A stretch of 64,000 nt of DNA, taken from NCBI RefSeq assembly GCF_019635515.1, contig NZ_JAHBZI010000001.1, forward strand, positions 682,001-746,000, given 5' to 3'. The stretch is from Sphingomonas sp. (GTDB taxonomy: Bacteria; Pseudomonadota; Alphaproteobacteria; Sphingomonadales; Sphingomonadaceae). Shown one piece after another: positions 17,753 to 26,185 of this stretch. A program made the position numbers and the translations under genes. Below the pieces are notes generated by a model. The model made no database searches. It was not told the origin of the DNA and saw nothing but the letters and a program-made list of their open reading frames with translations. Position 1 is the first letter of the stretch; every line of letters begins with the position of its first letter.

Positions 17753-18249
17753 AGCGCTTGCGCCTGCTGCCGCTGGCATTGCTGGTCGCCGCCAGCCCGC
17801 TGACCATCGTCAAGACCTCGTCGGTGGTCTCCGATCCGCAGAACAATCTCCTGCCCAAGCGCGTGCCGGGCGCGTTCGTCGATTACACGATCACGATCAC
17901 CAATCCGAACGGCGTGCTGACCACGGTCAACGGCGTGACGTTCGCCGATGCCATTCCCGCCAACACGGCGCTGCGCGTCGCGGATCTGGGCCTGCTGCCG
18001 GGTTCGGGGCCGGTGGTCTTCGCCGATGGCCTCCTGCCGCCCAGCCTGCTCACTTACAGTTTCACCAGTCTCGGCAGCACCAGCGACCGGCTCGACTTCT
18101 CGTGCGACAATGGCGCGACCTGGACCTGCACGCCGGTCGCCGACGCCAATGGCACCGACGCCCGCGTCACCAATATCCGGGTGCGATTGGGCGGCAATCA
18201 GGTTGCCGGTTCGTCCTTTTCGATCCGCTTCCGCGTGATGGTCCGCTAG
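17749..18249 (+). CDS. Exported DUF11-type surface protein 4
   Basis: This 166-residue protein has a short signal segment (LRLLPLALLVAAS) followed by one DUF11 domain (TIVKTSSVVSDPQNN, FVDYTITITNPNG...VTFADAIPANTALRV). Two Cys flank a short loop (SCDNGATWTC) and may form a disulfide. Its ATG overlaps the stop of the barrel gene, so translation is coupled. Its final stop overlaps that of the convergent TetR gene. It closes the five-gene cluster and could be a tip or cap subunit, though this is only positional inference. Confidence 0.58.
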   Translation: MKRLRLLPLALLVAASPLTIVKTSSVVSDPQNNLLPKRVPGAFVDYTITITNPNGVLTTVNGVTFADAIPANTALRVADLGLLPGSGPVVFADGLLPPSLLTYSFTSLGSTSDRLDFSCDNGATWTCTPVADANGTDARVTNIRVRLGGNQVAGSSFSIRFRVMVR

Positions 18250-18818
18250 CGGATCGCGGCGGCGAACAGTTCGGCCAGCTTCTCGCGCACTCGGCTATTG
18301 CCGTCGCTCAGCGTCTCGATGCCCATCGTGTTCAGCACCGCGCTGCCTATCATTACCGCAAGCACCAGAGCGGCGCGCAGTTCGGCGTCCTTGGCGTCGA
18401 GCATCTTCTCGACCGGGGCGAGTACGCCTTCGTGCAGGATCTCGCGGACGATCTTCGATGCCTGGGGCGATCCTGCCGAGCGCATGACGATCAGCAGCCA
18501 TTCGGCCTTTTCGGCCGATACTTCGCATTCGGGCACACTCAGCAATTCGGCGAGATAGGCGGGCAGGGCCTCGGCGGTCATGCCTTCGAGGAATTCGCCA
18601 TCGTCGGGGTGGGGCAGTACTTCGCGAAACAGCGCTTCCTTGCTGCCGAAATAGCGGCAGACCAGCGCCGGATCGACGCCGACCGCACCGGCGATCTCGC
18701 GCAGCCCGACATTCTCATAGCTTTCTCGCGCGAACTGGCGACGGGCCGATTCGAGCATCGCCTGGCGGGTCGCGGCGGCGTTGCGCAAACGGGGCTGGGA
18801 ACAGACGGGCGCGAGCAT
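18246..18818 (-). CDS. TetR-family repressor of the RND efflux operon
   Basis: This 190-residue regulator has a typical N-terminal helix-turn-helix (TRQAMLESARRQFARESYENVGLREIAGAVGVDPALVCRYFGSKEALF at about 15-65, quoted in parts by its key residues A, G, Y and F). The ligand domain has the layout of TetR proteins that guard efflux pumps. I chose the ATG at 18818; a longer frame runs upstream through the promoter. It is divergent from the RND pump operon, and a palindrome in the shared spacer is the probable operator for both. The inducer is unknown. Confidence 0.85.
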   Translation of the reverse strand: MLAPVCSQPRLRNAAATRQAMLESARRQFARESYENVGLREIAGAVGVDPALVCRYFGSKEALFREVLPHPDDGEFLEGMTAEALPAYLAELLSVPECEVSAEKAEWLLIVMRSAGSPQASKIVREILHEGVLAPVEKMLDAKDAELRAALVLAVMIGSAVLNTMGIETLSDGNSRVREKLAELFAAAIR

Positions 18819-18845
18819 GATGGTTAAGCCTATGCCTTCGCGCCC

Positions 18846-18869
18846 AAAAGTCAACGATCGATGACTTTT
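18846..18869. promoter_or_regulatory. Palindromic TetR operator in the divergent promoter
   Basis: AAAAGTCA (18846-18853) and TGACTTTT (18862-18869) are perfect 8-bp arms around ACGATCGA. The complement of the left arm supplies TTGACT, a -35 box for the TetR gene. A TTGACA at 18883-18888 lies just downstream and may be the -35 of the pump operon, although its -10 is weak. Binding here would control both directions. Confidence 0.7.
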
Positions 18870-18995
18870 ATGTCTACAGCCGTTGACAAGGTCTTGGAAC
18901 GGTTTTAGCGCAGCGCTATCGAAGCCGACCCAGAAGCGGCGCCTCGGATGAGGATGGCTGGTCGGCGGACAACTCTGGCGCGCGGACCCGACCTG

Positions 18996-20180
18996 ATGAA
19001 TCGCTCTTTTCTTGCGGCCGCGGCCGCGGCTCTGGCTCTGACGCTCGCCGGTTGTGGTGGCGGCAAGGAGGCTCAGGGCGGCCCCCCTCCGGCCGCGGTC
19101 ACCGTGGCGACACCGCTGGTTCAGGATATCGTCGATTGGGACGAATATGTCGGGCGCTTCGAGGCGGTGCAGAATGTCGAGGTGCGCCCGCGTGCTACCG
19201 GCTTCCTCGCCTCCGCCCATTTCCGGGACGGCCAGTTCGTCCAGCGCGGGCAATTGCTGTTCCGCGTCGATCCGCGCCCGGCGCTCGCCGCGCTGGCGCA
19301 GGCCAGGGCGCAGGCCGCGCAGGCTCAGGCGACGCTCGCCAATGCCCGCACCGAGCTTGCGCGTTCGCAGAATCTCGCGGCGCAGAAAGCGGCCAGCCAG
19401 GAAGAACTCGAGCAGCGTCAGGCGACGTTGCGCTCGGCCGAGGCGCAGGTCGCGGCGGCAGGGGCGGTGGTCCGCGCTCGTCAGCTCGATCTCGCCTTCA
19501 CTCGCGTCACCGCCCCGATCAGCGGCCGCATCTCGGAGCGCCGCGTCGATCCCGGTAACGCCGTCGTCGCCGACCAGACCGTGTTGACCACGATCGTATC
19601 GGTCAATCCGCTCCACTTCGTCTTCCAGGGTTCGGAAGCGCTGCTGCTCAAATATCAGCGGCAGGGCGCGGGCACGCAGAACGGCACTCCGGTGCGCGTC
19701 AAGCTCAGCGATGAGTCCGATTACAGCCATTCGGGCACGCTCGATTTCATCGATAACGCCATCGACACCGGCGCCGGCACGATCCGGGCTCGCGCCGTCA
19801 TCCCCAATCCCGGCGGCTTCCTGAAGCCCGGCATGTTCGGCAATCTCCGGCTTGAGGCTTCGCGTCCCTATCCGGCGCTATTGGTGCCCGATACGGCGGT
19901 GATCGCCGATGCCGCGCGGCAGGTCGTCTATGTCGTCGGCAAGGACGGCTCGGTTGCCGCGCGTCCCGTCCAGACCGGACCGCTGCTCGGCACGCTGCGC
20001 GTGATCCGCAGCGGCATCACCCGCGACGATCGCGTCATTATCGACGGCACCCAGCGCGCGATGCCCGGGCAGAAGGTTCAGGCCAAGCAGGGCAAGATCC
20101 AGCCCGGCGCCGCGCCCGCCAGCGCCCCTCCGGGGTCCTCCGCGCCGCCGTCCTCGTCCGCGCAAGCCGTCGGCCGCTGA
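18996..20180 (+). CDS. RND efflux periplasmic adaptor (membrane fusion protein), lipoprotein
   Basis: This is a 394-residue adaptor linking the RND pump to the outer-membrane channel. A lipobox LTLAGC gives a lipid-anchored Cys near residue 21. The family order is visible: barrel strand VTVATPLVQDIVDWDEYVGRFEAV, lipoyl half-motif GFLASAHFRDGQFVQRGQLLF, a long Ala/Gln/Arg-rich coiled hairpin (about 95-165), then the second half-motif APISGRISERRVDPGNAV. The ATG at 18996 gives the best signal; a start at 18948 would add an unlikely leader. It is first in a three-gene operon with the pump 10 bases downstream. Substrates are unknown. Confidence 0.93.
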   Translation: MNRSFLAAAAAALALTLAGCGGGKEAQGGPPPAAVTVATPLVQDIVDWDEYVGRFEAVQNVEVRPRATGFLASAHFRDGQFVQRGQLLFRVDPRPALAALAQARAQAAQAQATLANARTELARSQNLAAQKAASQEELEQRQATLRSAEAQVAAAGAVVRARQLDLAFTRVTAPISGRISERRVDPGNAVVADQTVLTTIVSVNPLHFVFQGSEALLLKYQRQGAGTQNGTPVRVKLSDESDYSHSGTLDFIDNAIDTGAGTIRARAVIPNPGGFLKPGMFGNLRLEASRPYPALLVPDTAVIADAARQVVYVVGKDGSVAARPVQTGPLLGTLRVIRSGITRDDRVIIDGTQRAMPGQKVQAKQGKIQPGAAPASAPPGSSAPPSSSAQAVGR

Positions 20181-20190
20181 GGCCAGAGCG

Positions 20191-23100
20191 ATGAACATAT
20201 CCAGCTTCTTCATCGAGCGGCCCATATTCGCGGGCGTGATCGCGGTGTTCATCACCCTGATCGGCGCCTTCGCCTATCCGCTGCTGCCGTTGTCGCAATA
20301 TCCCGAAATCGCCCCGCCGACGATCGCGATCACCGCCGCTTATCCCGGTGCCGCCGCCGAGACGGTCGCCGAGACCGTCGCCGCGCCGCTCGAGCAGGAG
20401 ATCAACGGCGTCGAGAACATGCTCTATATGAGCTCGTCGTCGAGCCAGGGCGCCGCGCAGGTCACCGTGACCTTCAAGCCCGGCACCGATCTCGATGCCG
20501 CGCAGGTGCTGGTCCAGAACCGCGTCGCGCTCGCCGAACCGCGACTGCCCGAGCAGGTCCGCCAGGTCGGCGTGATCGTCAACAAGCAGGAATCGGGCTT
20601 CCTGATGATCGTGGCGCTGACCTCGCCCGACAAGAGCCTCGACGTCGATTATCTCGGCAATTTCGCCAACACCCAGGTCCGCGACCGGCTGCTCCGCCTC
20701 GACGGCGTCGGCGGCGTGCAGGTGTTCGGCGGCGGCAATTATTCGATGCGCGTATGGATCGATCCCGACAAGGCGGCGGCGCGCAACCTGACCGCGAGCG
20801 AGATCATCGCGGCGCTGCGGGCGCAGAACGTTCAGGTCGCGGGCGGTGCGCTGGGGCAGGCGCCCTCGGGCAAGGACAATCCCTCGTTCGAAGTGCCGGT
20901 GGACGTGCAGGGCCGCCTCACCACCGTCGAGCAATTCGCCAATGTCACGCTCAAGACCGACACGGCCGGTGCCGCGATCACCAGGCTGCGCGATGTCGCC
21001 CGGATCGAGCTCGGCAGCGAGGATTATTCGATCCGCGGTTCGTTCAACGGTCAGAGCGGCATCGCCCTGGCGGTGATCCAGCAGCCGGGCGCCAACTCGC
21101 TTTCGTCCGCCGATCGCGTGCTCAAGGAAATGGACCTGATCGGCAAGACGCTGCCCCCCGGCATGAAATGGTCGGTCCCATACAACCCCACCGAATATGT
21201 CGCCTCGTCGGTGACGGCGGTGCAGGAGACGCTGCTCGAAGCGGTCGTGCTGGTCGTGATCGTCGTCCTGGTCTTCCTCCAGACCTGGCGCGCGGCGGTG
21301 ATCCCGATCATCGCGATCCCCATCGCCTTGGTCGGCACCTTCGCGGTGCAGCTGGCGCTGGGTTATTCGATCAACTCGCTGTCGCTGTTTGCCCTCGTGC
21401 TCGCGGTCGGCATCGTCGTCGATGATGCCATCGTCGTGGTCGAGGCGGTCGAGCGGCATATCCGCGAGGGGATGGCTCCGCGCGAGGCGGCGCACCGGAC
21501 GATGCGCGAGGTCTCGGGCGCGCTGATCGCGATCGGGCTGGTGCTGGTCTCGGTGTTCGTGCCGACCGCCTTGGTGCCCGGCATTCCCGGCATCTTCTAC
21601 CGCCAGTTCGCGGTGACGATCGCCGCCGCCGCCGCGATCTCGCTGGTGGTGTCGCTGACGCTGTCGCCGGCGATGGCCGCCTTGCTGCTCAAGCCGCATC
21701 AGGAACTCGATACCGATAGCGGTCCGCGCTGGATGCGCCCGGTCAAGCGCGGCGCCGAGAAGTTCAACGCCGGGTTTGACTGGCTGTCGGATCGCTATGG
21801 CCGCTTTACCGGCCGTGTCGTCCGCATGGGCGTGATCATGATGCTGATCTACGCGGTGCTGCTCGCGCTCACCGGATGGCGGCTGACCGCGACGCCGACC
21901 GGGTTCATCCCCGAACAGGATCAGGGCTTCCTGATCGGCGTGATCCAGCTGCCGCCCGGCGCCTCGCTCGACCGCACCAGCGCCGTGCTCGACAAGGCGT
22001 ACCAGATCGCCAGCCACACCGACGGCGTGATCGAGGGCGCGGCATTCGCGGGTCTCGACGGCGCGAGCTTCAGCGCGGCGTCGAACGCCGGTGTGATGTT
22101 CCTGAAGCTCAAGGACTGGTCCGAGCGCGGCAGCGCCAACTCCGCAGAGGCGCTGGCCGGCAAGCTGACCGGCGCGCTCGCCGGGCAGATCGAAGGCGCT
22201 AACATCTTCATCATCTCGCCCCCGGCCGTCGAGGGCCTCGGCAATGGCTCGGGCTTCGTGATGATGATCCAGGATCGCTCGGCCAACGCCGGCTATCGCG
22301 GCCTCGAAGGCGCGGCCGGCGCGATGATGGGCGCGGCGATGCAGGACAAGAACGTCACTCAGGTCTTCTCGCTGTTCAACACCAGCACCCCGCGCATCCG
22401 CGCCGATGTCGACCGCGACAAGGCGCAGCTGCTCGGCGTCCAGCCGCAACAGGTGTTCGACGCCATCGGCACCTATATCGGCTCGACCTATGTCAACGAC
22501 TTCAACCTGCTCGGCCGCACCTTCCGTGTGACCGCGCAGGCCGAGCCCTATGCCCGCGACGACATCGCCGATGTCGGCCGGCTGCAGGTGCGTTCGTCGA
22601 GCGGGCAGATGGTGCCCTTGTCCTCGGTCGCCACCCTGGTGCGTGACAGCGGGGCCTCGCGCGTGGTGCGCTACAATCTGCTCCCCGCGGTCGAGCTGCA
22701 GGGCTCGGCGGCGCCGGGCGTCTCGTCGGGTGCGGCGCTGGATTCGATGGAGAAGCTCGCGGCGCAGGCGCTGCCGCAGGGCTACACCTATGAATGGACC
22801 GGGCTGGCCTATCAGCAGAAGGAGGCGGGGGGCAGCGCGGCGCTGATCTTCGTGCTGGCGGTGGTGTTCGTGTTCCTGGTGCTGGCGGCGCAATATGAGG
22901 CGCTGACCTTGCCGCTGGCGGTGATCCTGATCGTGCCGATGTGCATCCTCGCGGCACTGCTGGGCGTCAATCTGCGCGGCATGGACAATAATATCCTGAC
23001 GCAAGTCGGCCTCGTCGTCCTCATCGCTTTGGCCGCGAAGAACGCGATCCTGATCGTCGAGTTCGCCAAGCAGGGTGAGGAGGAAGGCATGACCCGCTTC

Positions 23101-23376
23101 GACGCCGCGATCTACGCCGCGCGTACCCGCTTGCGTCCGATCCTGATGACCAGCTTCGCCTTCATCTTCGGCGTGATTCCGCTGGCGATCGCGACGGGGC
23201 CGGGGCAGGAGATGCGCCAGTCGCTCGGCACCGCCGTCAGCTTCGGCATGCTCGGGGTCACCGTGTTCGGGCTGATCTTCACCCCGGTCTTCTACGTGCT
23301 GATGCGCAAGCTTAGCCGTGACCGCAAGGACAAGGCCGAGCCGGAATTGCCGCTGGCGGCAGGAGAAGCCCAATGA
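20191..23376 (+). CDS. RND multidrug efflux transporter (HAE1/AcrB family)
   Basis: This is a 1061-residue proton-driven inner-membrane pump, the usual length for AcrB/MexB relatives. It starts with the family's NISSFFIERPIFAGVIAVF helix. The TM4 proton-relay pair is present in GIVVDDAIVVVEAVERH, and the late TM block has QVGLVVLIALAAKNAILIVEFAKQ. Two large periplasmic loops follow TM1 and TM7. Its stop overlaps the start of the outer-membrane factor gene, so the three parts are made together. It exports hydrophobic or amphiphilic compounds; the specific drug range cannot be read here. Confidence 0.95.
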   Translation: MNISSFFIERPIFAGVIAVFITLIGAFAYPLLPLSQYPEIAPPTIAITAAYPGAAAETVAETVAAPLEQEINGVENMLYMSSSSSQGAAQVTVTFKPGTDLDAAQVLVQNRVALAEPRLPEQVRQVGVIVNKQESGFLMIVALTSPDKSLDVDYLGNFANTQVRDRLLRLDGVGGVQVFGGGNYSMRVWIDPDKAAARNLTASEIIAALRAQNVQVAGGALGQAPSGKDNPSFEVPVDVQGRLTTVEQFANVTLKTDTAGAAITRLRDVARIELGSEDYSIRGSFNGQSGIALAVIQQPGANSLSSADRVLKEMDLIGKTLPPGMKWSVPYNPTEYVASSVTAVQETLLEAVVLVVIVVLVFLQTWRAAVIPIIAIPIALVGTFAVQLALGYSINSLSLFALVLAVGIVVDDAIVVVEAVERHIREGMAPREAAHRTMREVSGALIAIGLVLVSVFVPTALVPGIPGIFYRQFAVTIAAAAAISLVVSLTLSPAMAALLLKPHQELDTDSGPRWMRPVKRGAEKFNAGFDWLSDRYGRFTGRVVRMGVIMMLIYAVLLALTGWRLTATPTGFIPEQDQGFLIGVIQLPPGASLDRTSAVLDKAYQIASHTDGVIEGAAFAGLDGASFSAASNAGVMFLKLKDWSERGSANSAEALAGKLTGALAGQIEGANIFIISPPAVEGLGNGSGFVMMIQDRSANAGYRGLEGAAGAMMGAAMQDKNVTQVFSLFNTSTPRIRADVDRDKAQLLGVQPQQVFDAIGTYIGSTYVNDFNLLGRTFRVTAQAEPYARDDIADVGRLQVRSSSGQMVPLSSVATLVRDSGASRVVRYNLLPAVELQGSAAPGVSSGAALDSMEKLAAQALPQGYTYEWTGLAYQQKEAGGSAALIFVLAVVFVFLVLAAQYEALTLPLAVILIVPMCILAALLGVNLRGMDNNILTQVGLVVLIALAAKNAILIVEFAKQGEEEGMTRFDAAIYAARTRLRPILMTSFAFIFGVIPLAIATGPGQEMRQSLGTAVSFGMLGVTVFGLIFTPVFYVLMRKLSRDRKDKAEPELPLAAGEAQ

Positions 23377-24788
23377 CGCGTACGATCCTCGCACTGCTGG
23401 GCGGCGTGGCGCTGAGCGGCTGCATGGTCGGCCCCGACCATGTCTCGCCGGTGCCGAAGGCGCCGGCGCAAGGTGGCTTCGTCGGCGGCGGCACTGCCGC
23501 CTTCGCGCCCGCCGAGCCGCCTGCCGAATATTGGAAGCTGTTCAACGCGCCGGCGCTCGACGCGCTGGTCGCCGAGGCTTTGAAGAACAACACCGATCTG
23601 CGCGTCGCCGACGCGAATCTGCGCGAGGCGCGGGCCAGGTTGCGCGAAACGCGCAATGCCCGGCTGCCCTCCACGGAGATCAAGGCCAGCGCCAGCTATG
23701 GGCAGGCGGCGGGGTCAACGCTGGGTCTGACCGGCGCGGGGCCGCGCGGCGACAGCTACGATGCCGGGCTCGATGTCGGTTACCAGATCGATCTGTTCGG
23801 GCGGATCGGTCGCGCGATCGAGGCGGGCCGCGCCGATATGGAGGCGGTCGAGGCGGCGTATGATCTCGCCCGCATCACCGTCGCGGCGGAAACCACCCGC
23901 GCCTATGTCGATGCCTGCGCCAATGGCCAGCAGCTCGCGGTCGCGCGCGAAAGCCTGCGCGTCCAGGAGCAGACCTTCGACCTCACCCGCCGCCTGTTCG
24001 AAGGCGGACGCGGCACCGCGCTCGACACCAGCCGCGCCGGCGCGTTGCTCGAGCAGACCCGTGCCGACATTCCGACGCTCGAGGCCGAGCGCCAGGCGGC
24101 GCTCTATCGCCTCGCGGTGCTGACCGGGCGCCCGCCCGCGCAATTCCCCGCCGAAGTCGCCTCGTGCGCGGTCGCGCCCACGCTCAACAGCGCGGTGCCG
24201 GTCGGTGACGGCGCCAGCCTGCTCGCCCGCCGCCCGGACATTCGCGCGGCCGAGCGCCGGCTGCACGCCGCGACCGCGCGCGTCGGCGTCGCCACCGCCG
24301 ATCTCTATCCGAGCATCAGTCTCGGCGGGTCGATCGGATCGACCGCCAATTCGCCCGAAGGGCTGTTCTCGTCCTCGGGCTTCCGCTTCGGGCTGGGGCC
24401 GCTGATCTCGTGGTCCTTCCCCAATATCGGTGCGGCGCGCGCGCGGATCCGCCAGGCCGAGGCGCAGGCCGATGCGGCGCTGGCGACCTTCGACGGCACC
24501 TGGCTGCGCGCGCTGGAAGAGACCGAGAGCGCGCTCAAGCGCTATGCCGCCGCCGCCGATCGCATGACGACGCTGGAGCGCGGACGCGCCCAGAGCGCCG
24601 AGGCCGCCCGCATCGCCCGGCTGCGCTATCAGGCGGGTGCCGAAAGCTTCCAGATCGTGCTTGATGCCGAACGCTCGCTCGCCGCCTCGGAAGCGCTGCT
24701 GGCGCAGGCGCGTGCGGCCTATTCGGATCAGGCGGTGACCTTGTTTCTCGCGCTGGGCGGCGGCTGGCAGACGGCGGCTACGAACTAG
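23373..24788 (+). CDS. Outer-membrane efflux channel (NodT/OprM family) lipoprotein
   Basis: This is a 471-residue outer-membrane factor that completes the tripartite pump. A lipobox VALSGC marks the acylated Cys near residue 17, followed by the family start MVGPDHVSP and PAEYWKLFNAPALDALVAEAL. Two tandem outer-membrane efflux repeats are seen, each with the Asn/Leu/Arg-rich helix (NNTDLRVADANLREARARL; ARRPDIRAAERRLHAA). It overlaps the pump gene by four bases. A large inverted repeat just after the stop may end transcription. Confidence 0.94.
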   Translation: MTRTILALLGGVALSGCMVGPDHVSPVPKAPAQGGFVGGGTAAFAPAEPPAEYWKLFNAPALDALVAEALKNNTDLRVADANLREARARLRETRNARLPSTEIKASASYGQAAGSTLGLTGAGPRGDSYDAGLDVGYQIDLFGRIGRAIEAGRADMEAVEAAYDLARITVAAETTRAYVDACANGQQLAVARESLRVQEQTFDLTRRLFEGGRGTALDTSRAGALLEQTRADIPTLEAERQAALYRLAVLTGRPPAQFPAEVASCAVAPTLNSAVPVGDGASLLARRPDIRAAERRLHAATARVGVATADLYPSISLGGSIGSTANSPEGLFSSSGFRFGLGPLISWSFPNIGAARARIRQAEAQADAALATFDGTWLRALEETESALKRYAAAADRMTTLERGRAQSAEAARIARLRYQAGAESFQIVLDAERSLAASEALLAQARAAYSDQAVTLFLALGGGWQTAATN

Positions 24789-24793
24789 TCTTT

Positions 24794-24871
24794 GCGCTCC
24801 TGCGAAAGCAGGAGCCCAGGGTTGCGAGCGATGCACCATTTGGCTCTGGGCTCCTGCTTTCGCAGGAGCGC
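24794..24871. repeat. Dispersed palindromic repeat, copy 1 (possible bidirectional terminator)
   Basis: The arms at 24794-24819 and 24846-24871 are perfect 26-bp inverted repeats around a 26-base centre. Each arm is itself a hairpin of CTCCTGC-GAAA-GCAGGAG. It fills the gap between the convergent efflux and dinB genes. A related copy lies at 61121-61198. The element is of the REP-like type that recurs between genes, with no coding capacity. Confidence 0.8.
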
Positions 24872-24876
24872 GGAGA

Positions 24877-25947
24877 TCATTCGAACAACGGCAGCTCTCC
24901 CGCCTCCGCGGTCTCGAAGTTCGAAACCGTCACCCCCACCAGCCTGATCCCCTTCGCCACCGGAAATACCGAGCGGATCAATGCCAGGCTGGCGTCGCGC
25001 AGCTTCGCATGGCTGTCGATCAGTGCCGGATGGCTGCGGCTGCGCGTTGATTTCTGAAAGTCGGCCCAGGTTATTTTCACGGTGGCGGTGCGCCCGAACG
25101 ACTGCGCCTTTTCGCACCATGCCCACACGTCCTCGGCCATCCGCAGCACGCCGGCTTCGATCTCCGCCGGCTCGGTCAGATCGCGGTCGAACGTGGTTTC
25201 CGATCCCGAGGATTTGCGGATCTGGTTGGGATTGACCGGGCGATGGTCCTCGCCGCGGGCGATGGCGTGATACCATTTGGCCGAGCTGCCGAAATGCTGC
25301 TGGAGGAAAGCCAGCGACTTGGCGCGCAGGTCCGCCCCGGTCTCGATGCCGAGCGCCTGCATCTTGCGCGCGGTGACCGGGCCGACGCCGTGGAAGCGGG
25401 CGACCGGCAGCGCCTCCACCCAGGCCGCGCCCATCTCGGGCGTCACCGCGAACTGGCCGTTCGGCTTGCGCTGGTCGGAGGCGAGCTTGGCGAGGAATTT
25501 GTTGTACGAGATGCCCGCCGATGCGGTCAGCCCGGTCTCCTCCAGAATACGCGCGCGGATCGCCTTGGCGGTGGCCCAGGCGGTGGGGATGTTCTGAAGG
25601 TTCTCGGTCACGTCGAGATAGGCCTCGTCGAGCGACAGCGGCTGGATTACGGCTGTGAACTCCTCGAAGATCGCGCGGATCTGCTTGGAGACCGAGCGGT
25701 ACACATCGAAGCGCGGCTTGACGAAGATCAGGTCGGGACACCGCCGCAGCGCGGTGACCGAGGGCAGGGCGCTGCGCACTCCGAACGCCCGTGCCTCATA
25801 GCTCGCCGCCGCGACCACGCCGCGCGCCGCCGGATAGCCGACCGCGACCGGCTTGCCCTTGAGCGCCGGGTCGTCGCGCTGCTCCACCGACGCGTAAAAG
25901 GCGTCCATATCGACATGAATGATCTTGCGGATCGGAGCCTCATCCAT
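24877..25947 (-). CDS. dinB: DNA polymerase IV (Y family)
   Basis: This is a 356-residue translesion polymerase. The palm motif IIHVDMDAFYASVEQRDD holds the first catalytic Asp, and PLSLDEAYLDVT holds the second Asp-Glu pair. The steric-gate Phe/Tyr is within DAFYASVE. Thumb helix-hairpin-helix segments (VARFHGVGPVTARKMQALGI) and a C-terminal little finger follow. It lacks an obvious clamp-binding QL(S/D)LF, but ends in ELPLFE, which resembles the beta-clamp motif. A LexA box lies 21 bases before its start, so it should be induced by DNA damage. Confidence 0.95.
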   Translation of the reverse strand: MDEAPIRKIIHVDMDAFYASVEQRDDPALKGKPVAVGYPAARGVVAAASYEARAFGVRSALPSVTALRRCPDLIFVKPRFDVYRSVSKQIRAIFEEFTAVIQPLSLDEAYLDVTENLQNIPTAWATAKAIRARILEETGLTASAGISYNKFLAKLASDQRKPNGQFAVTPEMGAAWVEALPVARFHGVGPVTARKMQALGIETGADLRAKSLAFLQQHFGSSAKWYHAIARGEDHRPVNPNQIRKSSGSETTFDRDLTEPAEIEAGVLRMAEDVWAWCEKAQSFGRTATVKITWADFQKSTRSRSHPALIDSHAKLRDASLALIRSVFPVAKGIRLVGVTVSNFETAEAGELPLFE

Positions 25948-25967
25948 GCGTCCCTCTAGCGGACCCC

Positions 25968-25982
25968 GAACAGATACGGAAC
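25968..25982 (-). promoter_or_regulatory. LexA (SOS) box upstream of dinB
   Basis: GAAC-AGATACG-GAAC reads GTTC-N7-GTTC on the dinB strand, the exact direct-repeat SOS box known from alphaproteobacteria. It lies 21 bases upstream of the dinB ATG. Confidence 0.8.
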
Positions 25983-26185
25983 ACCTGTCCTACACGCCGC
26001 CAACGTGCTAGGGCCGCTATATGTTGCGCACGCTTGCCTCGCTGCCAGATCACCGGCCGGGCAACATCATTTCCCACGCGCGCAACGAAATGTCCCAACG
26101 ACCGTGAAAACAGTGAAGTTAGCGCGGTCGCCGGTGCCATTGCCACTTCACGCTGCGGCGCAGCAATGCTAGGCGCGCCGGCATC

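Noticed and set aside
13031..23394. Very long minus-strand open frames opposite the barrel and RND genes (936, 645 and 1118 codons), and a 920-codon plus-strand frame at 50317-53079
   Set aside because: They lie opposite clear genes and have low-complexity composition typical of shadows in GC-rich DNA; no domain motif is seen.
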